Assembly (NCBI GenBank): GCA_038049695.1
Contig: CP142453.1
Coordinates: forward strand, 123,975,001-124,039,000
DNA: 64,000 nt
Source: Cinnamomum chago
Lineage: Eukaryota; Streptophyta; Magnoliopsida; Laurales; Lauraceae
Direction of reading: 5' to 3'
Part shown: positions 34,401-45,997 of the stretch, piece by piece
Numbering within the stretch: the first letter of the stretch is position 1
How the letters are laid out: each line of letters starts with the position of its first letter
Notes under the pieces: model-generated
Told to the model about the DNA's origin: nothing
The model's input: only the letters and a program-made list of their open reading frames with translations
Database searches by the model: none
Made by a program: the position numbers and the translations under genes

Positions 34401-34860
34401 GACATGTGAACTGATAAAAATAGGTTTTAGTCTGGACAAGTCATTCTCAGTTGGGCGTTAATTTGTAGGGAATAATACATCTTTAAAATTGCCAAGATTT
34501 GGGCAAATGACCAAGCATGTCATCTGATTCTGAGCATTTTGTTATTTTTATTTGCAGCCTTTTGGCAGTGCCTGATTGGCTGGCCGATATGGTGGAACCT
34601 GCCACTTTCCAACCAATGAAAGAGAAAGCTAAATTTTACAAAGATGGTCAGTCTCTTTCTGGTTTTTTTTTTTTTTTTTTTTCAGAAAAAGATGGTCAGA
34701 TTTGGGATATCAGTTATGCCTATTTGATGTAATTTCTGCAAACACCCTGCTTGTGAGGCCCATTTGACTGCGTGCCAAAGGATATGCGAACAAAAAAGAC
34801 GACTTGGAGAGGATAAGAAACTGGCCAAATGTTATTTTGATTAAATGGTTATGCCCTTTA
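31494..34860. other. Intergenic DNA without recognisable genes
   Basis: A 22-base A run lies at 32628-32649 and an (att)n run at 33489-33510. Frames here are short and lack protein-like composition. No RNA gene is recognised. Confidence 0.55.
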
Positions 34861-35034
34861 TTTATTATTATTTTTTTCTATTGGAGGGTTCCCAACCCTT
34901 TTGGTTGGACTAATTCCTCTAGACACAGAGAATAGCCAGGTAAACTTCTCTATAGCCCAGTGTGGTAGTGCAGTTTTGAACCTGCAACCTCCGAATACAA
35001 ACCGTGGTCTTACGCCAACTAAATTACTTTTTGG
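34861..35034 (-). mobile_element. tRNA-derived SINE, family shared with 58550-58726
   Basis: On the minus strand a box A-like TAATTTAGTTGG (complement of 35015-35026) precedes a box B-like GGTTCAAAACT (34972-34982). A body containing a 'ctctatagcc' word and an A-rich 3' end (T run at about 34871-34877 on the plus strand) follow. The same order and several identical words occur in the copy near 58.6 kb. Confidence 0.65.
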
Positions 35035-36880
35035 GGTTGGCCTTTCAATGTAGAGCCTCAATTAATGTTTAAGAAAGCAAATTAGTACAGTCAACTATGG
35101 GCGTTGATTGAACCAAGTGTCTATTAATTGAGAAAGATTTGAGTTTAAAAGTCAAACCAACCATAAATTATTGGACTCTTGACAGATCATAAGGCCAATC
35201 CACCGGACTCAAGGAGGGGCTGTAGGCTTTCCATGTTTGGGATCCAAGAGAGCCCACACACTCGTTGGAAGAGAGGCATACCCAGTGATCAATTCTAGCC
35301 AATTTTGGTGAAATTTAGGGTTTAATTTCTAACCAATCAAGCAACCCCTCCTCACTGTAACTCAGGACTTGAAATTATGGCATTGGGTGTTTGTATAGGG
35401 TTTCTAATTTGTGTCCCTTCTACCATTTGGGGACCCGTTTTCATCCCAATTAAAAGCCTTCTATTCTCTGGCTTAAACAAGAGTGCTTTACACCTCCAAT
35501 AAAAATGATCCCCTTTCTTTCATGAAAAATCCACATCCTCCTCCTATTTGAGTTGATAGTGAGGCCAAATCCCACCAGAAAGTCACGTGGCCTAAAACTT
35601 TTTACATTTCCACTTCCCAGAGTCAAGCCACCTTCCATCATCTCAAACGCGGCTTGTACACTTGTGTAGAATTCTTATTTTCTATGGACAGTAATTAAAG
35701 CAGCAAACAGAAGATGCAGATAGGTTTGTTCGGCAGTTGGGGCAGGTACATTGGTCATCACCATCATTCAAAAAGGTGGGCCCTACTGTAAACAGGCCCC
35801 GGCCAAAATGGCGTCACAAGTGGGCTATGACTTTTCTTAATAGAGGAGGACACGCTTTTGAATTTTTTAAAACATAAAAATAAAATAATAACAATGTTGA
35901 ACCAATCCTAACCATTACTCTAATCAAATTAAGGGACACAAATGGTCAAAGCACCAAAAGGTCTACAAGACCAATCCATAAATCATGGGTCCCCATTCCT
36001 ACCATATTACTTATTGTCTAACCCCATGCCGCGTGCAAAAAATAGTATTTTCGCATAAGAGTTTTCCATGGTATTTGACCTAATAGGATTAATTTGCCCG
36101 TGCATTCACGGCCCCGCAATACATGTGGGCCCGTAAGTTCAAAGGGTGCAGTGGTGCACACACTACATCTTAATCTCAGAGCAATCCCACACCATATGCC
36201 AATGCGGATTAAATGTGAAAGGATATCAGAGTTCCTGTCATTTGATGTATTGCGAGTGTGGCCCACCACTATCAATTGTCAAGATTGACCAAGAACAATA
36301 AACGAAAAGACAACTAAACAGTAAAAATGTATAGCTGCAGGAGGTAAAAGCAAGGAAATCACCACGACATGACAGGATCGGCACCAACCAGAAAGCCAGA
36401 CACAAGGCTTTCTTTCTGCCAATTAGAAACTGCCACATCAGCAAACCAATACTTAGTTGCCACGTGGTGCACGATAAGCCTCTGGCCTTTACTTCCACTT
36501 GGGCAATAAAAGGAGCCCACCTGAAGTGAGTGGAGTGCACCCACTTACCACAAATGGAAATTTCCCATCCAGTACATATCTTACATAGATACCTCCACCA
36601 CCATTCCATAGAAACCTTCTTTTTTTCACATTATTACAATATACTTTTTACATTTATCTCTTTAATAATGTATACATTTTCAACCAAGGACATATCACAC
36701 AAGTTAGGTATAGTAAATACCATCCACAACACTATATTCCTATATTCTATCTTAATAGGGATTTTATCATCCCTCCCCTTCTCCATTATTCCTATATAGA
36801 ACTTTTTTTTTGGGGGGAGAGTATATACAAGGAGGAGTTGAGAGTAGTAATACACAGAGGAATTGAAATACCATCTGCTG
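35035..36880. other. Intergenic DNA and 3' flank of the PLATZ gene
   Basis: No gene recognised. The rightmost few hundred bases probably include the 3' untranslated region of the PLATZ gene. Confidence 0.5.
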
Positions 36881-38243
36881 CTAATATTCTATAAAGAGTC
36901 CTCCCATTGGAGCTCTATGAGGAATTCCCTTCCTTCTCTTTGCACTTCTCAAATTTGTACCAGTTGGAGGTGGGGTTGTGGGACTGAAGCTTTGGAACGC
37001 TCTCCCAATTCCATGGCTGCTGCTTGAGTAGGAATCCTCTGAGTCAGAACGCCCCTGAACTCGTCTATTGCTTCTATTGTTTGATGTCCCCACAATCTGT
37101 GTAAACACCCCACATAAATTAAAAAAAAAAAAAAATCTTATCAATTGAATAAAGATTCTCCCTAATGTTCATGTTATTCAGAAAAAAGAATACAATTCCA
37201 ATAAGTTTTCTAGTGGGGACTGGTTGGATTTCAAGAAATGTGATGGAAATGTGAAAAACAGCCACAAGAAAATCTAATCTATTGAATAAAAGTTCTCACA
37301 ATTTTCATATTCTTCCCCAAAAAAAAAAAGAAAGAAATTCAATCCCAATGAATTTCACAGTTGGGTTTCAAGAAATATGATAGAAATGTAAGAAACACCC
37401 ACACAAAAAAAAATCTAATTAATTGAATAAAAATTCTCACAAAATTTTCAAATTCTTCAGAAAAAAAGAGTCCAATTCCAATGAGTTCTCTCCATTGGGG
37501 CTGGTTGGACTTCAAGAAATGTGACAGAAATGGGGCTCCTTTGTGGAAATGAAAGGGGGAATTGGATGCTACAGTGTAATGTAATAGGCCATACCTTACA
37601 ACCCAGAGAACAGAATCTGAAGGAATCCAGCAGGGAGCGCTCGCAGACCTCGCACGTATTGGTGACGCCCTTTCCAGGCCTTGGCTGAGGACGTTCGTTC
37701 AAGAAAACAACCCTGGCGCTGTTGATGATATACGTTTGGACACCAGTGATGTCCAAAACCTTCTGAATCTCAGACACTCTGATCACATCGTGGTAAGACG
37801 ACCTCCTTATCTGTTTTAAGTGAGAGAAAATCAGAACCAGAAAACCAATTCCCCTATAAGGAAAATGTGTGTGTGGCACCAAACATCAGAAAATCAAATG
37901 CAATAAAATAAAAAATAAAAATCCAACAAGTTCAATACCTGTATTGCTCGATGGTTTCTATGGTAAGCAAGACAGAGAGAACAGAGGGATCCGTTCATGC
38001 AATCCAGACAATACATATTGCATTCGCTTTTGTGTGAATCAGCATGGAGTTTGCATTGGGTGAAGAATTTCGTCTGTAGAAGAGGACGAAGCCATATGGG
38101 CCACCTGTTTTCGCCCTCGTCAAAACCTCCGGCTACCTGCTTTTCAACCCAGAGAAAATGGAAATGAGAATTCAGAGATTATAGGTGGAAATGAAAATCA
38201 AGAAACTAGGTGTGATAGAGAAGGAGAGATTCTTGCTTACCAT
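36881..38243 (-). CDS. PLATZ: PLATZ-family zinc-dependent DNA-binding protein
   Basis: Four exons on the minus strand join in phase 0 to 210 residues: 38241-38243 (only the ATG), 37939-38136, 37595-37810 and 36881-37096, with GT-AG borders throughout. The protein starts [21 protein letters not shown]. The first zinc-binding part is [20 protein letters not shown] with following [11 protein letters not shown] (about residues 29-64). The second is [20 protein letters not shown] (about 120-139), the PLATZ signature. The tail is Ser/Thr/Pro-rich with a basic cluster AKRRKG that could be a nuclear localisation signal, and ends GGLFIEY. PLATZ proteins are plant-specific regulators that bind A/T-rich DNA, often repress transcription, and act in seed development and stress. 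The gene appears intact. Confidence 0.93.
37110..37560. repeat. Triplicated segment inside PLATZ intron 3
   Basis: About three copies of a 135-140 bp unit begin near 37130, 37268 and 37407, each with 'attgaataaa', an A run, 'caattcc(a)ata/aatga' and 'ttcaagaaatgtga'. They nearly fill the 498-bp intron 37097-37594, which was therefore probably enlarged by tandem duplication. Confidence 0.82.
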
Positions 38244-38856
38244 AGTTTTTCTTTCTCTGTTCTTGGGTTTGGATTAAAAAAAAAATGGGCTCTTGATCAA
38301 GAGCTTGTTTGAGGATGTAGAAGAGGGGAGGTGAAAAGGGAGGATTTTTTTTCTATGAATCTTCTCTTGTTGTGGAAATGGTTTGGGTGGATGGGAAAGA
38401 AGAGAAAGATGTGAAAAGAGGAGATGTTTTAGAAAGGAAATGGGGGTGTGGAGTTGGGATTTTGTAGTGGTAGGAAGGATGGGTTCTGAAGTGGCCGGTC
38501 GTTCTTATCTGCTATTAGTCTACTGCCGAACCTGGCTCCGAACCTATAACCTAAAATGCTTTGATATTAAGCAACCTCACTTGTTTCTTCTTTTTCTAAC
38601 TCCTTTTCTTTCATATTGTATTCCTCGGTGTAGAAATATGGGCAGGTTCTCTGTCTGGACACATGCGAACTTACTTGTGTGCCCATTGGCATTGCAAATT
38701 CTGCCCAACTTATCCTTTTTTTATAGCCCCAAGACAGCTATATGTACTGTGATGTCAATGGGCAAATAACAAAGTTAAAATGTGGCTAGCAGTGGCATGT
38801 TGTGTGGGTGCCACTGCCTCTCAAAAGTCCCACCCAACAAAAGAGGTCTTTTGATT
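38244..38856. other. 5' flank of the PLATZ gene
   Basis: Presumed leader and promoter of the minus-strand PLATZ gene, purine-rich on the plus strand from 38330 to 38460. No other gene seen. Confidence 0.5.
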
Positions 38857-39040
38857 AGGGATGCAAATGAATTGGATTTTTTTTTTTTTTTTTTTTTTTT
38901 GTTTTGGGTTGAAAGCAAATGGAATGGATTAATCCGAAATCCGAAACTGAATCTATAAAATAAAATGGGTCCTTGTCTAAATCGACCCATTTTATAGATT
39001 CAGTTTCGGATTTTAGATTTTAATCCAATTTGAAGCCCAT
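38857..39040. repeat. hAT-like terminus, poly-T run and foldback
   Basis: TAGGGATGCAAATG at 38857 resembles the terminus at 9594. It is followed by a run of about 22 T. An inverted repeat follows: left arm about 38936-38971 and right arm about 38983-39014, pairing over about 32 bp with a 4-base insertion in the left arm. Confidence 0.55.
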
Positions 39041-41453
39041 ATGTTGTATCGGGGCCTGATTCGAGAACCAAAATAAGATGTACAATGCAAAAGTTTAATT
39101 GAATACAAGGACTTCGAAAATGAAATTTTGAATTACAAGATTAACAAATATTATTTCTTAAAGCTGAGTAGACCATAAGGAATGAACAACATGAGGTTGA
39201 TTTTAAGTAGACAATTTCGGATCTCCACAACGGTTACTAGATTCTAACTGATATGTGATTCATTTCTATGTTTATAGCACCCGAATCATCATTGATAAAT
39301 AAAAAACGCTTCTACTCAAAAGGCTAACAACAATTTCATGTTTATGAATTGTCCAGTTCAACCTCCCTTCTTAAGACATTGTCTACAAAAGGTTCATTTG
39401 ATTGGATCTTTTGTACACAATTACCTCCTTTTAACACTTGGAGGCGTAGCTTAAGAGACTTCAGATTGTTTAAGTCTCGAATTAAAGAGATATCTGAAGT
39501 TCGGTGAGCCCACTTTTGAAAAACTAAACTACTTAAAAAAATAAAAGCCTCCACTATGGTGGAGACTCCTGGTTAAGTTTTTCTCCTATAATAATTGGTC
39601 CCATTGTCAGATTCATCACTTATTTATTTTCTTTGATTGGAAAGGTTAATCATTTATAAAATACTTTGACAATCGATCTAGAAGTGTCATGTTTTGTAAG
39701 TGATCAATTGATGGTAGGTCCAAGCCCATGAGAGTTAAGTGGGGGCTTTAATTTTAAACTGATTAGAGAATCAAAATGTCAGAGTCACTAAGGAGACTCA
39801 CCAATTTCTGAGAAGCCAATCTTCAGCAGTCCCTCTGTTGCCAAAGGGTATTGGTGTCATCTGATGATACGACCATTTCTATTTAAATAAAAATCCACAA
39901 TGCTCTTGTAGTGGTTCACCTTTCGTGGGCCAACAAGGACACATCATTAAAAAAACACTTCAACGAAACAATCTAAGTAACCCAAAGATTATAGACCATA
40001 GAAAATATCAAGGATGATGTAAAGAATCCCCTGTTTTTCGATAACCACTCAAATATGAAGTCCCTCACTTCCACATGGAGACAAAGTTAGTAAGGATTTT
40101 CCAAAGTTGGGGCAACTCAATAGTTCAGTGCCAATTACCATGCATTTCTGAGTTTGGATGACATACTTGCTAACTGCAATAAAATAATATGATAACCCTT
40201 CCTTTGGTGGCATGGAAATGGCATGGCAACATTAGCCACACAAGGGCATGGATGCATGGCCATGGATGTTAGGAAGCAAGGAAGAAAACATGAGATGGAG
40301 TTGTTTAAGAAACATCATAAGGTCAAATTCTTTCTGTTCGTATCATGTAACTAATGATCTAAGAATGATAAGACTTTGTATTTATGTAAGTGGTTAAAAA
40401 TAAAGAAATCAATTGTGAACATTCAAAATAACCAATCAAGTAACATTTCCTTCAAACGGAATTGAATCAAGAAAAATGAGAAATGAATACTCTTGCCATT
40501 ATCCAAACTAGCAATTCAAATTTTAAGAAAGTTAATATCTCATCTGCGTAGCCAGGGAGGACCCAAACATAGGAGTGGAAATCTGAAAATAGTTCAAAAT
40601 TTTTAAGAAGTATCCCATGAGGAATCTTTTACATAGAGCCCCTGAAGGAGAATTTCTTGGGTCCACCCCTATGCGTGGCTAATTTTTATCTTTTATTTAC
40701 TCTTCACCTCTTCAACTATCTTTAAGAGGAGCTTGTTTTTCCATATATTTTATCCAAACAATTATGCACTAAAGATCAATTAGGAATAAAGAAAAAAAAT
40801 ATGATTTCTTTACCTCTGGATCTCTCCTTGGTTTATTCATCAAGTGTAGAATCCTCACTCTTACTTTACTCACATCCAAAAACCAACCATGAATCCACTC
40901 ACAACAAATCATTGGTTTGGATATTTCCAAGGTCCACATCCACTTTTCTCGTCCATGGAAGCAGCCCAGCCATTGATCTAATGGGCCTTTATCATTACAT
41001 TCAATCGATCGTACTCATCAGCTTAATTTCTTCAAGGGTGCTTGGAAACATGATATTCTTCCAACAATTTTCAATGCTAATGGGAAGATTTGGATTTGAT
41101 TTAGAAGCATAAAAAATAGTTGTTTGGCTAACATAGAAATTAGTATAAAATCTAACTTTTTTCTTATATCGATTATCGACCCATTCAACTATACCTCCAT
41201 TTAAGAATATATCAAAAGACAAGTTATGTCATCATTCTACTATTTTCAGAGAGTATATTTCATAAAATTACTGTCTTAGTGGTATGGAAAAAAAAACCCT
41301 TATATTTATAGAATATAATAAATGCAATAGATATGGTAACAACAATGAATCTAATGTCATTAATATCTTAATATAACTTATGACCTTAGGAGATTACGTT
41401 ATAATCATAAACATTATTTTAATATGTATTGACACTCACAAGTTTGATGATTG
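39041..41453. other. Intergenic DNA
   Basis: No gene recognised. A short possible inverted pair (ggaggacccaa near 40558 and ttgggtccacccc near 40655) may mark a degraded miniature element. Confidence 0.5.
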
Positions 41454-41461
41454 TCTTCAAT

Positions 41462-41819
41462 TAGGAACGTAAATGGGTCATCAATTCTCCGATTACCCGA
41501 AGGTTCCGACCCGTTAAAAACCGGGTATGGGTCCTTATTTAGGCCCCAATAAGTAAATGAGTCCGGGTCTGGTTCCACCTTGATTCAGACCCGTGGACCC
41601 GAGACCTGACATATTACCTTAATTTTTAAAAATTTCACATAAAAACTATGTTTTTTTAATATCATTCTCTACCTAGACCTAGACCTGGATCCAGACTCAT
41701 CCCATATATGATTCTGGTTCTAGTTCTGGAGCCAGGAAACCGTTTCCGAAACAGCTCCGGGTCCGGATCTAGTTCAACCTTCTCCTTAGCCGACTGGAAC
41801 CGACCCGTTTACAACCCTA
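41462..41819. mobile_element. Second non-autonomous hAT element
   Basis: Termini are TAGGAACGTAAATGGGTC (left) and TAGGGTTGTAAACGGGTC (right, inverted). They are flanked by tcttcaat (41454-41461) and tcttcaac (41820-41827), a 7-of-8 match fitting the 8-bp hAT duplication. The 358-bp body is full of gacccg/cgggtc words on both strands and has no coding capacity. It is a different family from the element at 3022. Confidence 0.88.
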
Positions 41820-41999
41820 TCTTCAACATTATCTTAATGAGTTATGTGTAGCATTTGGTAAAAAATGCTGGTTCCCGGTTATTTTGGGATAATTTTTTCG
41901 TCTGGTGCAAGACTTCATTAGTAGCATTTACATTAACTTTTTTTTATAAACTTTTTTTTTCGGTAATCCAGCGAAGGGGCTAGTAAAGGCTTTCAAATA

Positions 42000-42330
42000 A
42001 TTTCCATAAAATCACCCTAAGCATGAGGAGAGGAAGTCCTCTGAATTTGTCAGCTAGGACCTGAGACTCGTGACACGACTCACACATGAGAGGAGAGATA
42101 GACACAAGTCACACATGCGAGGTGATGAAAACTCATACGTGCGAAGAGACATACATACAACTCACACATGTAAGGTGATGAAAACTCACACATGTGATGA
42201 AAATAAATACTCACATGTGAGGTAATAAAAACTCATATATGCAAAGAGGGAGGATGCCAGATTTGAGCCCAAAACCTCTCAATGAAAACTGTCACTCCTT
42301 ACCACTTTGGTAAGGAGCTGTTCTCAGCAT
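42000..42330 (-). mobile_element. Possible SINE with degenerate tandem repeats
   Basis: On the minus strand TACCAAAGTGGTAAGGAG (about 42298-42313) and GGGCTCAAATC (42260-42270) are spaced like RNA polymerase III boxes A and B. The adjoining 42060-42250 consists of degenerate repeats of 'actcacacatg...gatgaaaactcatacgtgcgaa'. Support is limited to this layout. Confidence 0.35.
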
Positions 42331-43829
42331 CTACATAAACTTAGGTCCCTTTCATCGATGGGTAATCTAGAAACCTTTTCTATCCAGTGGGTGGGGTCAT
42401 GCCCCCCACAAAACTAGTCATTTTCCCTCATTTCACAAAGCAGCAAAGACTGCATAGCATCTAGGCTTGACGGTCAAAATGTTCATTGCTTGCAGATTTT
42501 TATCCCCCGGCTTTGTTAGGCTACTGAAGTGAAACTTTAAAACAAGGAGACCCATGGATCATCCAGGGCGTCTTTGGATAGGTGTTCACGCTAGGTTGGG
42601 CCGTTGACAAGGAGTGATACATTTAATTTTGAAGAGCCAAGAATAAGTTTTTTGGACATGCGTGTGAAAACTAAGATGCCAACCCCACGAAACCTTTTAT
42701 ATGTTGGCCGCAGTCTTTAATTTTTATCTTGATACTAATTCTCAGCGTGGGAAAAGACAATGAATAAGGAAAAAAATGGGTCAATTGCTCATTTGCTCTA
42801 ATTGAAAGGTCCCTACAATGACAATTGTCCTAGAGAAGATATGCCCCTCTAAGTGACATGCAAATCATGAACAATCTTGTTTGTGAAAAGAGAATATTCA
42901 AGACAGCAGCTCAACACAAAATCATCATAAAGAACTCGACTAAAGGAAAATAGCAGCAATACAATTCACTCTCTTGCAGTAAATACAAAAAGTGATCTCC
43001 AAAGTTTAACCTGCAAAAGATGAACAGCCCTCTCCAAGCATTGTTGCCTTTATTCATATCAACTAAAAAATAATTTACAACCAAATACATCATTGTACCA
43101 TTCTTAGTAAATTATGTCAGCATTGAAAGTCGTCTTCATTTGAAAATAGAACTTAGAATCTTCCTCTTTTAAAAATGGGACTTCCACAATCTTCCTCCTT
43201 TGAAAATCCACAATCTTCCTCCTTTGAAAATCCAGCCTCTTCACATGAGAGATAGTCTGTATTTCTTAATGCCACCTGAAACCTCATAAGGACATTTTTT
43301 CTTCTTCTTTTTAGGCTATAAAAGTCTACCTCTCTAAAAATGTTATTTTAATTTAAAATTCTATTGCTCGTTTGGTAATTTACTAATAAAGGAAATGTAA
43401 TATAAAATATCAAATTAAAATAGAAGAAAATATAAGCGAGTTATAATGATATTTTATCTTTAATAGATTATTAAGAAATTTTTCTCACTTTCAATGCAAA
43501 AAGTGAGTAACGAAGACTATACATTATTTTTACTAATCCTAATAAATTACCAAAGGGCCCTAGAATTGACGCAAGAGTATATGCATGAAACCATTAATGC
43601 TATTCAATTAAAATCAAAACTTTAAACTAAATGAATAGAAGCTGCAACTGGAGATATGATCTAGCCAAGCGAGATAAGATTTATAATAGCTCCTTACTCA
43701 TGTATGGTTGTGATACAATTATACACTTGCAGCCACAATCAAACAAGTTTAATTTTCATGTAAAAATTAGAAAGAAAAATTAATGCAGAAAAATATAGTA
43801 ATCATAAAACAGAGAAGAAAGATAAGGCA
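42331..43829. other. Intergenic DNA
   Basis: No gene recognised. At 43187-43230 the phrase 'cacaatcttcctcctttgaaaatcc' is repeated in tandem. Confidence 0.5.
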
Positions 43830-44120
43830 AGGCAAGGAAAGGAGGGGATCGTGTTGACCGAGAGGCGGGTCAAAGGCGGCTGCGCCGCCACTGCAACCAC
43901 GGTCGAGCAAATAAATAGAAAGCGCTCGAGTTTATGATGTCAGGCTGTTGGTAGGTACTCTCCTCTCCTCCTGTGGCCCCCACTTCTCCCTCCACTTGCG
44001 TTTGCGTCTGCCAATGACTTTACTTTCCCACGTGAATTACACCAGCGAGAGCCGTACTTGCGCGCTTCCACAAGTGTTCGGACGGTCGCACCATACTCGC
44101 GCCCGCGAAGCTCGCCCACA
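43830..44120. other. GC- and CpG-rich island without an assigned gene
   Basis: This stretch is much richer in GC and CpG than its neighbours (for example ggcggctgcgccgcc near 43875 and cgcgcccgcgaag near 44098). Both strands have short open frames, but none resembles a known protein. Confidence 0.5.
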
Positions 44121-45873
44121 TGACCCCACACCCAAACATCTGATTGGTGGCATAGTAAAGTGTAGGTAAAGTGAGGTAAAGTGGGTCGATGAAAAAAAAT
44201 TCAATCCCCATCGTTTTACACGTTCCAATTAGTTTTGGGTGGGCCCCATTGATTGCATCACAGGACTAGAGGTCCCGAACCAGCCTTCCTTTGTGGGGCC
44301 GGCTTTAAAGGTGTTTTTGAGGGGTAACAGGGGCCCTGCCGACTCCAACTTGTGTGTGAGATTTTTATTTGGAATCACTTCAATGAATCAGAAGTGGACA
44401 CGTGGCGTTTGTGAACATGATCGGGCTGTGGATCGAACGAGATCGATTAATGCATGGAGGACATATGATAGAGAATGATTGGAGTCCCGAATGTATATGC
44501 ATTTAATCTTAAGAGTCTTGGATAAGGATAGAGACATGAAGGTCAACAAATCTGTGAGGAGAGTATCCAAGATTTGTTCACTTGGCAAGACACTCAAATG
44601 GCTTAATGTTATTGTCATTTTAGGACACATTTGTGTAAGCGGTTTTCTCGTGGGGTAATTAAGAACTGTAAAAATATAATTCATCGCGGTAGTAAAATAT
44701 ATATTTGGTATTTTTTTCAAAAAAGTCAATGGAGAAATGATCTATTAATTTGTCAACAAATTCTTTGTTCAGAAGTGTTGGTACCTTAATTTCACACACA
44801 TGTCCACAATGGATCGTGAAGGAAAAGTATCACTCAATATGACTAAAAAATTTGGTTAACTTGCATGAGGAAGAGAACTTTTACACGTCCAAATAAGGGC
44901 AGAATTATAGTGCAGCATTACTACATTGTAGTATGGTGCATCATCCATCTTTCAGGGCCCAGCTTTGAAACATCAAAACTTATTGGATGCACCAATACCT
45001 TATATGGTGATCAAAATATAAATTACTACTCAAATCGGTATGGTTGCCACCGTTGGTTTGACTAGATATGGAACACCTGATGAACTTACATTAATTTTTA
45101 CTTTGTTAGGAATAGAAATGGTATGCAATCAATCTAATAGTTGGCCCACTAAAATTAACTTCAAAAACTTAGAAACATTGAGTACAATGGGAATTAAAGT
45201 TGGTATTTGGTTTGAATCTTTCATAGGTAGGCCCTGTACCATACTACAATGAGTGACACTGCATTGTTATCTAGAAAACTTTACTATATTAACTTGCCAT
45301 GACCTTTTACTCTCTTATGTCCTGTCTGACTAATAGAGAGTAATATTTTGATGGCGTCAAACTACCGGAATCCTACCCATTAGATGGAATGGAATGGATG
45401 CATTTTTTTCAAAGGTAAGTACGTACCCCACACACACCCCATGAGGACTGCAATCAGGAATCGATCCCTAATTGTTACCGTGGAAGGGAGTTGCTCGGAC
45501 CAGTGCATGATCCATCGGAGGGCCCAAATTGGATGTGTCAAAGGATACCTAATTATTGCAGTGGAAGAGAGTAATTTACCAACTGAGTTAGATCAACTGG
45601 AGGGCCCAAATTGGATGAGTGTCAAATTCCAGCAATTGCCAATTCACATGATGCAATGAGTGTAGTGGCCTTCAATTAATCATTGGAGGGGCAGGTGTGA
45701 CTCACAGATTGCACACAATTTGGGTATTGTACGGGCAGGTGTGACTCACGAGTTGCACACAATCTGTATATTGTACAGTTGATAATACTCCGATATGTAA
45801 AATGGGCATCAATACGGTAGAGTGGTTCAGACAAGGAGCCATAAACCCTCTCCAAAAGTGTGTGCGCGCGCGC
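44121..45873. other. Intergenic DNA with small tandem duplications
   Basis: A roughly 80-bp unit containing ggagggcccaaattggatg is duplicated (around 45520 and 45600). A 44-bp unit starting gggcaggtgtgactcac is duplicated at 45689 and 45733. No gene recognised. Confidence 0.55.
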
Positions 45874-45997
45874 GGGGGGGGGGGGCGGGGGGGGGGGGGG
45901 GGGGGGGGGTTTTATAACTCAAATGATTGTGTTTTGAGATTTTGGGGGGGGGGGGGGGGCGGGTTTTATAACTCAAATGATTGTGTTTTGAGATTTT
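45874..45997. repeat. Long G runs with a duplicated 54-bp unit
   Basis: A (cg)n stretch leads into G runs at 45874-45909 (one C at 45886) and 45944-45963 (with a C at 45960). After each run the same 34 bases starting ttttataactcaaatg follow. On the plus strand this has strong G-quadruplex potential; run lengths may be inaccurate. Confidence 0.9.

Noticed and set aside
45420..45620. Reverse-oriented tRNA or SINE suggested by accaactgagtta
   Set aside because: The box A-like and box B-like words are in the wrong spacing and lie in duplicated units; no cloverleaf could be drawn.
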